From Clostridium sp. (GTDB lineage Bacteria > Bacillota > Clostridia > Clostridiales > Clostridiaceae): 64,000 nucleotides of DNA. The stretch's first letter is position 1. Each line of letters opens with the position of its first letter. Under the pieces are notes generated by a model that ran no database searches, had not been told where the DNA came from, and saw only the letters and a list, made by a program, of their open reading frames with translations. Shown here one piece after another: positions 55,928 to 62,818 of this stretch. The stretch lies in the NCBI RefSeq assembly GCF_022482905.1, contig NZ_JAKVOI010000001.1, positions 2,915,958 to 2,979,957 on the forward strand, given 5' to 3'. The position numbers and the translations under genes were made by a program.

Positions 55928-56416
55928 CTATTTTCTTAGCTCTTCAGTCAGGTCTATAATTTTATTATGTTTATTAGGTTTAAGACTAAAATTCATATTA
56001 CCTTTTCTAGTATTTTTAGCGGGTACATACAACTTAATAAATTCATCTAAGCTAAGATTACCTGTCCAGTTTCTCCATATATCAGTAGGTTTGAGACATA
56101 CAGTAGGCTTAAATTCACTCATATACATATATCCAACAACTTTAATAAATCCATGATATATCAAGTCATCTAGTGCCCGTAAATAGGTTTTAGGGTTTAT
56201 ATGTACTTTTTTAAGTTCATTTCTATAAAAGAATACATAATCATCATCCATATTCATTTTTGCTATTAGTTGTAAATATACATCTTTACTGCTATCCTTT
56301 AGTGCATACCATGCCTGGCTAGTTATAAGACTTATATATATACCTGCATTTCTAGGATGCTGTTCTCCTGCATATTGATATGACCGTAAATAAGGACTTT
56401 TCCTTTTCCTGCTCAT
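55928..56416 (-). CDS. Replication initiator-like protein
   Basis: 162 residues from the ATG at 56416 (TAGGTGAT upstream). A winged-helix section is visible: AWYALKDSSKDVYLQLIAKM, FFYRNELKKVHINPKTYLRA, LDDLIYHGFIKVVGYM. This resembles the wHTH initiators of small plasmids and phage replication organisers. There is no primase or helicase domain, so host replication proteins would be recruited. Assignment as initiator rests on the fold-like pattern and on the four iterons that begin 8 bp after its stop codon. Confidence 0.5.
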   Translation of the reverse strand: MSRKRKSPYLRSYQYAGEQHPRNAGIYISLITSQAWYALKDSSKDVYLQLIAKMNMDDDYVFFYRNELKKVHINPKTYLRALDDLIYHGFIKVVGYMYMSEFKPTVCLKPTDIWRNWTGNLSLDEFIKLYVPAKNTRKGNMNFSLKPNKHNKIIDLTEELRK

Positions 56417-56448
56417 GTACATCACCTACTGACTGAAAATTCTGTATT

Positions 56449-56661
56449 TTATATTTGCTTCCCAATTAAACTCTCCATGAATTCATCAACTTTGCTACGA
56501 ATAAATAATATCTTGCGACCATTGAATATTACAGGTGCCCCCTTTTTGTGAGCCAGGTTATACGCCGCCGACTTTCCTAACTCATATTCAGCTCTAAACT
56601 CGTCAATATCCATCACCTTCTTAGGGCTTGGCTTGCTCTGTAAAACCTTGTATTCCTCCAT
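56449..56661 (-). CDS. AlpA/excisionase-like DNA-binding protein
   Basis: 70 residues. Helix-turn-helix of the MerR/Xis type: VMDIDEFRAEYELGKSAAYN, LAHKKGAPVIFNGRKILFIR, SKVDEFMESL. Small proteins of this form act as excisionases or as AlpA-type activators in phages and PICIs. GGGGGAATTGC precedes the ATG. It lies between the Rha and Rep-like genes in the island's early operon. Confidence 0.75.
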   Translation of the reverse strand: MEEYKVLQSKPSPKKVMDIDEFRAEYELGKSAAYNLAHKKGAPVIFNGRKILFIRSKVDEFMESLIGKQI

Positions 56662-56673
56662 TGCAATTCCCCC

Positions 56674-57486
56674 TTACACCGATACTACATTTTTATTTTC
56701 CCTAAGATTAAACATTTTCTGTTCTAACTCTTTTATATCGCCCTCATACAACACGCAAGCTATTTCAAATAATTCGGGTATCATATCCAACACTTTATCA
56801 ACGTAATCAAGCTTGTACTTTAATTTTGGCTTTTCATCAGCTTCAACATAATTTTTATATCTTTTCTTAACATCTATGCCATATTTATCTTTAAATTCTC
56901 CATATAATAAATTCCATCTTGCTTCAATCTGTGTACCATCAGAACAGCCATACCTTACAGCCTTATTTACAAGCTTTCTTTTACTCGCCAGTGGTATATC
57001 CTTTGTTAATCCGTCAATTATACTTTGTTTATGGGTATTTTCAATTTGTAGCTTTTCACTTCGCTCATATTCATCAGCATATAATCTTAAAGCTTCTGGA
57101 TAAGTCGGTATCTTATATTGATTTTGCTCCATTTCATAAAATCTTTTTATATACGTTGCTGTAAATTCTGTTCCTTTAGTTCCATTCAGCTTATGGGCTA
57201 TAAAATCACATCCCATTTTAGATATTTCATAACATGGTTGTCCTTTATTCTGAGAATTAACATAAGTACTCTCAACAAAGTAATCGTCAGGTTTTATAGG
57301 AGTGCTCACTTTTGAGCCGTCCTCATTTTTTGAGTTAGCCTTTAAAATTTCTTTATTGGCTTCTCCCATCTGTTTTATATAAGTATCAATATCTCTTAAA
57401 AGGTTCTTATGACTTTTCCCTACCATTTTCGCTACTTCTAGGCTGTCCAATGTTTCAGGCTTATTTTTATCTATTGGTTTGTCCAT
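56674..57486 (-). CDS. Rha-family phage regulatory protein
   Basis: 270 residues. N-terminal Rha domain: SLEVAKMVGKSHKNLLRDID, YFVESTYVNSQNKGQPCYEI, MGCDFIAHKLNGTKGTEFTA and YIKRFYEMEQ. C-terminal part (about 165-225), with ASKRKLVNKAVRYGCSDGTQ and WNLLYGEFKDKYGIDVKKRY, is like the ORF6C/KilA-associated domain. Rha proteins influence the lysogeny switch and interfere with growth in some phages. AGGAGGTGTGAT precedes the ATG and overlaps the stop of the small gene upstream. Confidence 0.82.
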   Translation of the reverse strand: MDKPIDKNKPETLDSLEVAKMVGKSHKNLLRDIDTYIKQMGEANKEILKANSKNEDGSKVSTPIKPDDYFVESTYVNSQNKGQPCYEISKMGCDFIAHKLNGTKGTEFTATYIKRFYEMEQNQYKIPTYPEALRLYADEYERSEKLQIENTHKQSIIDGLTKDIPLASKRKLVNKAVRYGCSDGTQIEARWNLLYGEFKDKYGIDVKKRYKNYVEADEKPKLKYKLDYVDKVLDMIPELFEIACVLYEGDIKELEQKMFNLRENKNVVSV

Positions 57487-57498
57487 ATATCACACCTC

Positions 57499-57657
57499 CT
57501 ATTTGTTTAACAGCCTGTTTCGTTGCTTCAATAGCTTATCAAGTGCCATCCGATGTATTGCCTTATCTTTTGGATTGTCCTTTGGTAACACTGCTTTCAG
57601 TGCTTTTATAGAACGATTTACTTTTTTCAAATCATCTGGTGGTATAAATTCCAGCAT
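57499..57657 (-). CDS. Small helical early protein
   Basis: 52 residues, starting MLEFIPPDDLKKVNRSIKAL and ending LDKLLKQRNRLLNK. Good ribosome site (GAGGAGGAATAAG) and tight packing between the Cro-like and Rha genes (12 bp before Rha) support a real gene. Strongly basic and helical; family unknown. Homologous short proteins occur in clostridial prophage early operons as far as I can judge from composition. Confidence 0.65.
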   Translation of the reverse strand: MLEFIPPDDLKKVNRSIKALKAVLPKDNPKDKAIHRMALDKLLKQRNRLLNK

Positions 57658-57672
57658 TCTTATTCCTCCTCA

Positions 57673-57873
57673 CTATTTAAAATCAACAATCTGTTCTACA
57701 TCAACATTTAAAGCCTTAGCAAGCTTGCCTATTGTATCCGGTCTTGCACAAGCTTTATTATTTAAAATTCTTGATACTGTTGCTTTTGCTAGTTTCGATT
57801 TTTCAGCTAACTCAGTTACAGACATTCCTTGCTTTATTCTAATTAAATTAATTTTTTTGACATTAGATTCCAT
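57673..57873 (-). CDS. Cro-like XRE-family regulator
   Basis: 66 residues, a single helix-turn-helix domain: LIRIKQGMSVTELAEKSKLA, KATVSRILNNKACARPDTIG, KLAKALNVDVEQIVDF. First gene of the leftward early operon, transcribed divergently from the repressor at 58016. AGGAGTGAAA precedes the ATG. It likely acts as Cro, competing with the repressor for the GTACC-n5-GGTAC operators. Confidence 0.87.
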   Translation of the reverse strand: MESNVKKINLIRIKQGMSVTELAEKSKLAKATVSRILNNKACARPDTIGKLAKALNVDVEQIVDFK

Positions 57874-57890
57874 CTTATTTCACTCCTTAT

Positions 57891-57938
57891 GTACCTATCT
57901 GGTACTTTTATTATAGCGTACCTATTCGGTACTTTCAA
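57891..57938 (-). promoter_or_regulatory. Early promoter with two palindromic operators
   Basis: Operators GTACCTATCTGGTAC (57891-57905) and GTACCTATTCGGTAC (57918-57932), 27 bp apart. The leftward promoter has -35 TTGAAA (57938-57933) and -10 TATAAT (57915-57910); the second operator fills its 17-bp spacer and the first lies at the start point. A half site GGTAC (57977-57981) lies near the rightward repressor promoter, which is weak (TATTAT at 57991). Confidence 0.8.
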
Positions 57939-58015
57939 TAGCTTTTTATAAATTTTTACGAAAAATGTTCCATTAGGGTACTTAATGTGATATTATCTTT
58001 AGAGAGGTGGTGGTT

Positions 58016-58867
58016 ATGGAATCTATTTTTTCTAAAAGATTAAAAGAAGTAAGATTAAAAAATAATCTTACTCAACAGAAATTAGCCAATTTAGTAAATG
58101 AAGAACTTGAATCTTGTAATATGTCCGATAAAAAAGTATCTAGAGTTTCAATAACAAGATATGAAAATGGTACTCGTACCCCAGATTACGATACATTATG
58201 TATTATTTCACAGGTATTAGAAACTGACCTTGAATATTTATTAGGTAAAAGTAATAAAAAATATTATGTAGCAGCTAATGAAGAATTAAATAGTCTTATG
58301 GGAAAAATTACTGATGTTATCGAAGAAGATGATAAAAAAACAAATGACTTATTATGGAATATAACTTATACTTTTGAAAAACTAATAGATTATGGCATAG
58401 AGAATAACGCTTTAACTAATATTAGAAATATTTTTGATGCAATTGAAAGAATTGTAAATATGTCTATTAATGAAAATAAATCTAACATCGTAAAAGATGC
58501 TTATATAATGTTAATGTTATATGCTAAATATGTTTTTTACAATATAAATCCAGATTATTTGAAAAAGTTGATAGATAGATCTAAAAAGCATGAAGAATTT
58601 ATAATTAAAAGTATATCACATGAGAAATATAGAAAAGATCATATAGAATTAGAAAATGAATTATTAAAAGAAAATCCTATATTAAAAAAAGTATTAGAAA
58701 ATAATTCTGAATTTGGAGACACTTATGAAGAAAGATGTGCCAATCTAAAAAAAGAATTAGAAAATGATAAAAAAGAACAAATTAGATTAAAAAAACTTAT
58801 ACCATACATTGCTGAAGAACAAAAACTTATTTATAAATTACTTCATCATGATGAGCAGCATGAATAG
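58016..58867 (+). CDS. Island master repressor, XRE family without peptidase domain
   Basis: 283 residues from the ATG at 58016 (GAGGTGGTGG upstream). HTH at about 1-75: RLKEVRLKNNLTQQKLANLV, RVSITRYENGTRTPDYDTLC. The remaining ~200 residues are helical and charged with no S24/LexA-type Ser-Lys catalytic segment. Lack of autocleavage fits the Stl-type repressors of PICIs, which are displaced by a helper-phage protein rather than by RecA/SOS. Divergent from the Cro-like gene across the operator region. Confidence 0.82.
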   Translation: MESIFSKRLKEVRLKNNLTQQKLANLVNEELESCNMSDKKVSRVSITRYENGTRTPDYDTLCIISQVLETDLEYLLGKSNKKYYVAANEELNSLMGKITDVIEEDDKKTNDLLWNITYTFEKLIDYGIENNALTNIRNIFDAIERIVNMSINENKSNIVKDAYIMLMLYAKYVFYNINPDYLKKLIDRSKKHEEFIIKSISHEKYRKDHIELENELLKENPILKKVLENNSEFGDTYEERCANLKKELENDKKEQIRLKKLIPYIAEEQKLIYKLLHHDEQHE

Positions 58868-59381
58868 TATTCCTATTGTACGAAATTCGTACTTCTGAGC
58901 CTGGGATTTCCCACCGTCAAATACAAGATACCTCGTTCAGTTTGAACTAGGTCATTATTTATTACTGACAACCAAATGGTGGTGGTTAATTGATTTAAAA
59001 TCGACAAACCTAATAAATTACAAAATATATCAATAAGTATACCTCACTTTGAGGGGTACTGAACTCACTTTTGAGCTTAATATTAAGTTTTCTCATTTCA
59101 AATGAGTAAACCTAAATTTTCCATAAGGGTTACATTTGAAATGATACCCTACGACTCCGATATTATCGCATTCGTACTTAAAGACGAATCGAATAACTAG
59201 GGCTTTAAAAGTTCTGGCTATAAGTTTCTTGGAAAAATCCAATAAACTAGGTTTTACACAAATAAGTGATAAACTAACTGTACTACGTTTCCGCAGTATA
59301 ACAAAATTATAGAAAGAGAGGACAAGGAAATTTTTCCCCGACCTCATACCAAAAAATTATGGAATGAAAGGAAGTGATACT
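58868..59381. other. Non-coding region between repressor and integrase
   Basis: 513 bp without a convincing gene. Contains palindromes GTACGAAATTCGTAC (about 58879), CTCATTTCAAATGAG (about 59094) and several shorter dyads, probably regulatory or recombination sites. A segment at 59318-59349 (AGAGGACAAGG...CCCCGACCTCATA) matches 46264-46295 at about 26 of 32 positions. Confidence 0.5.
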
Positions 59382-60557
59382 ATGGCAAATAAAACTAATT
59401 GTATACGTAACGGTAAAAAATATTATAGACTTCGTGTTGATCTAGGTAGAGATTCCAATGGAAAACGTATTAGAAAAACATTCTATGGTCAAAGTAAAAA
59501 AGATGCTGAGAATAAGCTAGAAAAATATAAGAATGGACTTAATAGTGGATTAACTAATGATTATGATAAACTCACCTTAGGTAATGTATGTAAATTGTGG
59601 CTATTTGAAAAGGTAAAAAATACCGTCAAGCCTAGCACTTTTGAAAGATATGAGGGCATTTACAGGCTTTATATTGAACCTTCACCATTATACCCTATAA
59701 AATTGAAAGACCTTAAATCACTAGATATACAGCGATATTACAATGATTTATTTAACTCTGGTAAAAGCAGCAGTGTAATCAAAAACTTGAATAAACTACT
59801 CAAGTCTTTTTTTAATTACTGTATTGATGAAGGATACATTGTAAGAAATTACTGTATAGGAAAATCTATAACTATACCTGAAAGCAGCTCCGTAAATGAA
59901 AATAAAAAAGATGATATAACTGTATTTACATTAGATGAACAAAACCAATTTATAAATGCAATACAAAATCATAGATTAAAAGCTTTATTTCTCCTGGATC
60001 TAGGAACTGGACTTCGTGAAGGTGAAATAATAGGTTTAAAATGGAATGATATAGACTTTAAGAATTGTACTGTATCAATAAAACGTGCTATAAAGGGTGT
60101 TACCCTTATTGAAGGGAATAAAAGACAATACCATCTTATAGAGCAAACTCCTAAAACTAAAAATAGTATCAGAACTATTCCTTTCCCTGAAAATTTAGTA
60201 CCAATATTAAAAAAACATAAATTACAGCAAAAAGAAGAGCAAATCAAATCAGGATCAGCTTATACAAAGAATGATTATATATTCTGCACTGAATTAGGTT
60301 TGCCTATAGATCCACGTAATTTAAGACGTTCTTATGAAAGAGTATTAAAAAAATACAATATACCATATAAAAAATTTCATAGCCTGAGACATACTTTTGC
60401 TACACGTCTATTTGAAAATGGTGTACCTTTAAAAACAGTTCAAATGTTACTTGGCCATAGCAATATAAACATTACTGCTAATATCTACACTCATGTCATG
60501 CCTCCTGAAAAATTTAAAGCAATTGATAAGATAAACTCTATCTTTGATATGAAATAA
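59382..60557 (+). CDS. int: Tyrosine-type site-specific integrase
   Basis: 391 residues from the ATG at 59382 (AAGGAAGTGAT upstream). N-terminal arm-binding domain (about 1-55, KTFYGQSKKDAENKLEKYKN), SAM-like core-binding domain (about 65-165), and catalytic domain with Arg in LDLGTGLREGEIIGLKW, HSLRHTFATRLFE (His-x-x-Arg), LGHSNINITANIYTHV with the second His and the Tyr nucleophile. It integrates the island into tRNA-Arg(ACG), whose gene lies 94 bp downstream. It is transcribed toward the tRNA. Confidence 0.95.
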   Translation: MANKTNCIRNGKKYYRLRVDLGRDSNGKRIRKTFYGQSKKDAENKLEKYKNGLNSGLTNDYDKLTLGNVCKLWLFEKVKNTVKPSTFERYEGIYRLYIEPSPLYPIKLKDLKSLDIQRYYNDLFNSGKSSSVIKNLNKLLKSFFNYCIDEGYIVRNYCIGKSITIPESSSVNENKKDDITVFTLDEQNQFINAIQNHRLKALFLLDLGTGLREGEIIGLKWNDIDFKNCTVSIKRAIKGVTLIEGNKRQYHLIEQTPKTKNSIRTIPFPENLVPILKKHKLQQKEEQIKSGSAYTKNDYIFCTELGLPIDPRNLRRSYERVLKKYNIPYKKFHSLRHTFATRLFENGVPLKTVQMLLGHSNINITANIYTHVMPPEKFKAIDKINSIFDMK

Positions 60558-60567
60558 GTGCTTATTG

Positions 60568-60596
60568 AAAACTTTGGGGACAAAATGGGGACAATT
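60568..60596. repeat. Island-end direct repeat, right copy
   Basis: 29 bp identical to 45582-45610, located between the integrase stop and attR. Contains GGGGACAAAATGGGGACAA. Its GGGACAAAAT core also occurs, inverted, in the two iterons with T at the variable position. Confidence 0.7.
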
Positions 60597-60620
60597 ATCT
60601 AAAATCAAGCAAAATAATAA

Positions 60621-60646
60621 CCGCTGAAACTTAGTGTTTTCAACGG
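60621..60646 (-). terminator. Island-supplied terminator for tRNA-Arg(ACG)
   Basis: CCGCTGAAA/TTTCAACGG stem with TTATTATTTTGC tail, 5 bp beyond the tRNA CCA. It replaces the chromosomal terminator that now lies at 45380-45427. A close relative is at 41777-41802. Confidence 0.75.
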
Positions 60647-60650
60647 TTCG

Positions 60651-60727
60651 TGGTGCGCCAGAGAGGATTCGAACCCCCGGCACGCTGGTTCGTAGCCAAC
60701 TGCTCTATCCAACTGAGCTACTAGCGC
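60651..60727 (-). tRNA. tRNA-Arg (anticodon ACG), island attachment site (attR)
   Basis: 77 nt with CCA. Acceptor GCGCTAG/CTGGCGC, D-arm AGCTCAGTTGGATAGAGC, anticodon loop CTACGAA giving ACG, T-arm GGGGGTTCGAATCC. The 3' 42 nt (60651-60692) are duplicated at 45436-45477. The stranded copy reads CTAGCGC, which would pair perfectly with GCGCTAG; the present gene has a T-G wobble instead, showing that its 3' end came from the island. Its A34 is the expected target of TadA (33197-33637). Confidence 0.95.
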
Positions 60728-60836
60728 ATATTAAGTTATTTTTACCAACATTAATTATATATTATATAAATTACATAGTCAAATTATTTTAATGATTTGG
60801 ATACATAAATTATTTTTTATACAGTATCACAAAGTT

Positions 60837-61020
60837 CTATCTAATACGTTTAATTAAAAATTTAAAAACTATTGTTAAAAGCACAAATATTATTAATACA
60901 ACTATAAATGTAATAGTTCTCTCTTTAAATGATCCATCAGCTAAAATTACTGGACCAATACCAAAAAAAAACAGCTAAAATATAAAGTATAACAAAACTT
61001 ATATACAATAAATATTTCAT
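60837..61020 (-). pseudogene. Small two-span membrane protein with homopolymer frameshift
   Basis: The ATG at 61020 overlaps the DUF1667 stop (ATGA). The frame MKYLLYISFVILYILAVFF runs into a run of nine T (plus-strand A9 at 60963-60971) and then stops. With eight T the frame continues as GIGPVILADGSFKERTITFI to VFKFLIKRIR, giving a 60-residue protein with two membrane helices. This could be a real loss, a phase-variable tract or a sequencing error. Confidence 0.55.
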
Positions 61021-61250
61021 AAATTTATAGTTTTAGTAGAAATTATATCCACCTTTGTATTAAGTATGTTCTTACAAATTATATCCCCTATGTTTATAGG
61101 TATCCCTATATGAAGTCTACTTAATGCTTTAGAACATTCTATCCATAAATCTTTATTTATAGGCTTAGTACTTTTAACAGGAACTACATTACAATTGGCT
61201 CCTTTTATCCTTACAATGCTCGTAAATATATCATGTTTATCATTATCCAT
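61017..61250 (-). CDS. DUF1667 protein, short form
   Basis: 77 residues. It matches the C-terminal half of DUF1667: TSIVRIKGANCNVVPVKSTK, KPINKDLWIECSKALSRLHI, GIPINIGDIICKNILNTKVD. The N-terminal CxxC/Cys-rich part of the family is absent. DUF1667 genes usually follow GlpA-like FAD oxidoreductases, and here the gene follows one after 18 bp. GGAGG precedes the ATG. Possibly an accessory redox subunit that has lost its cluster. Confidence 0.72.
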   Translation of the reverse strand: MDNDKHDIFTSIVRIKGANCNVVPVKSTKPINKDLWIECSKALSRLHIGIPINIGDIICKNILNTKVDIISTKTINL

Positions 61251-61268
61251 ATTCTATTCCTCCCGACG

Positions 61269-62657
61269 TTAAATTTGATCAAACTCTTTTATTCTGCTTA
61301 ATATTATTTTTGAATTTCTAGAATCTTTAACTATATCTGTTATATTTTTATTAGTTTCTCTCGCCAATATAGAACATATCTTATATAAACATTGCGATCC
61401 TAGACAATTTCCAGAAGTAGCTCCCGTTCTCCTTTTTATACCTTCTATAGTACGTGCACCGAGGGGTCTTCTGATTGAATCTATAATTTCACCTTCACTT
61501 ACTTTCTGACAATAACATACTATTTTGCCATATTTTTTATTTAGTTTTATTAATTGATTTCTTTCCTCATTTGACATATCTTTAAATCTATAGAATTCTC
61601 TTCTCCTGTCTATAAAATCTTTTTTGGGAACACAATTTAAATTATTAACTATAGTTTCACAAACTATCCTTGCAATTGCTGGAGACATGGTTATTTGTCC
61701 CCAGTTTTTTTCAATAACTTTTATATATCCCTTATCTATCAAACTATCATCTATAATAAGATCATCATTATAATATTTGGATTTGTAGAATATACTTATT
61801 TTATTTTTGTCTATATTTCCAAAATACTTTTCTATTATTTTTAATCCTTCAGTATAATCTATATCACTATTTGTACTTATTTCCACCATTAATGAATCAT
61901 TATCAACTGAAATAATATATATTCTCTGACCTTTTTCCCCTCTTCTAACTAAAATATTATGATATTTATTTCTTATATTTTCTATTAAGAAATAATTTAT
62001 ATATCCTACTTTTCTTTCTCTATTAATTCTATTATCTATATTATATCTGTTCCGTGGAATAGTATTTAATACCATACTACATGTAAACTTATTTTTATTT
62101 GTTACAACTTTAAATCCTTTAGACATAAATTGTATATCCAATACTTCCTCTTCAAGCTTAAAATTAACTCCATTATCAAATGCAACTTCACCATAAGATA
62201 TAGCAAGATCATAAGGCGATATAATACCTACATTTTTAGAATATACAGCTCTTTTCTCTTTTATATTCAAATTAGGTTCAAGTGCTGAAACTTGTTTTTG
62301 ATCAAGTATATGTATATTTTTTATTCCTCTTTCCAACGCTCTATCATATATTTTTATTAATTCTTGTTCATCTTTTTCATTGTCTGAAACTATAAGATAA
62401 CCTTTTCTTGTAAAATTTATATTGAACTTAGGAGCAATTTCTCTTATAATGCTGTTCCCCATAGATTCAAGTCTTGACAACAGATTAGTTCCACATTCAA
62501 TTCCATCATATACCACACATGGATTTATAAGAGCTACATCATCTGCTATATCATAATCCTTCTCTATTAAAGCTATATTTAAATTATACTTTGAAAGCTC
62601 ATAGGCAACCGCACATCCTATTATACCTCCACCTAATATAAGTACATCGTAGTCCAT
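61269..62657 (-). CDS. FAD-dependent oxidoreductase with BFD-like Fe-S domain
   Basis: 462 residues. N-terminal dinucleotide fold VLILGGGIIGCAVAYELSKY, DAO/GlpA-type body (KNVGIISPYDLAISYGEVAF), ending with a bacterioferritin-associated-ferredoxin-like domain: CYCQKVSEGEIIDSIRR, GATSGNCLGSQC (four cysteines for a 2Fe-2S cluster). This layout is shared by clostridial glycerol-3-phosphate dehydrogenase-like proteins, but substrate is uncertain. The usual N-terminal RREP-type substrate motifs are weak. Operon with DUF1667 and the small membrane protein. Confidence 0.82.
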   Translation of the reverse strand: MDYDVLILGGGIIGCAVAYELSKYNLNIALIEKDYDIADDVALINPCVVYDGIECGTNLLSRLESMGNSIIREIAPKFNINFTRKGYLIVSDNEKDEQELIKIYDRALERGIKNIHILDQKQVSALEPNLNIKEKRAVYSKNVGIISPYDLAISYGEVAFDNGVNFKLEEEVLDIQFMSKGFKVVTNKNKFTCSMVLNTIPRNRYNIDNRINRERKVGYINYFLIENIRNKYHNILVRRGEKGQRIYIISVDNDSLMVEISTNSDIDYTEGLKIIEKYFGNIDKNKISIFYKSKYYNDDLIIDDSLIDKGYIKVIEKNWGQITMSPAIARIVCETIVNNLNCVPKKDFIDRRREFYRFKDMSNEERNQLIKLNKKYGKIVCYCQKVSEGEIIDSIRRPLGARTIEGIKRRTGATSGNCLGSQCLYKICSILARETNKNITDIVKDSRNSKIILSRIKEFDQI

Positions 62658-62769
62658 AGCATAACATTCCTTTCAAAGAAATAAGCATAATTCTATCTTA
62701 AATTGCCAATGCAACACCTATATTATAGTACCTTTTACTAGCTAATCATAGATATATTTACAATTTTTC

Positions 62770-62810
62770 ATAACTTAAAAAGCTGCCTTAAATTTCATAG
62801 ACAGCTTTTT
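62770..62810 (-). terminator. Terminator of the UPF0182 gene
   Basis: AAAAAGCTG/CAGCTTTTT stem (62777-62785 and 62802-62810) with a 16-nt loop, 8 bp beyond the stop of the UPF0182 gene. Confidence 0.7.
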
Positions 62811-62818
62811 AAATTACA

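Larger units (their letters stand above)
45436..60692. mobile_element. 15.2-kb integrated satellite, candidate capsid-forming PICI
   Basis: Bounded by 42-bp att repeats in tRNA-Arg(ACG), with a tyrosine integrase beside the intact tRNA. Contents from right to left: integrase, repressor, Cro-like gene, Rha, AlpA/Xis-like gene, Rep-like gene, iterons, small genes, portal, protease, major capsid, connector, HNH, TerS, TerL, two small genes, a candidate type I toxin. No tail tube, tape measure, baseplate, endolysin, DNA polymerase or helicase is present. Size, gene set and intact ends fit the cf-PICI class, which builds heads and takes helper tails. A prophage that has cleanly lost its tail and lysis modules is the main alternative. 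Confidence 0.75.

Noticed and set aside
54094-57315. Plus-strand frames within the island early genes
   Set aside because: Opposite the real minus-strand genes, without ribosome sites, and with low-complexity hydrophobic translation typical of antisense AT-rich DNA.
59093-59347. 84-codon minus-strand frame between repressor and integrase
   Set aside because: Start lacks a ribosome site, no recognised motif, and it covers the palindrome-rich regulatory stretch.
60451-60683. 78-codon frame reading across the integrase end and tRNA
   Set aside because: Antisense to the integrase and the tRNA gene, no ribosome site.
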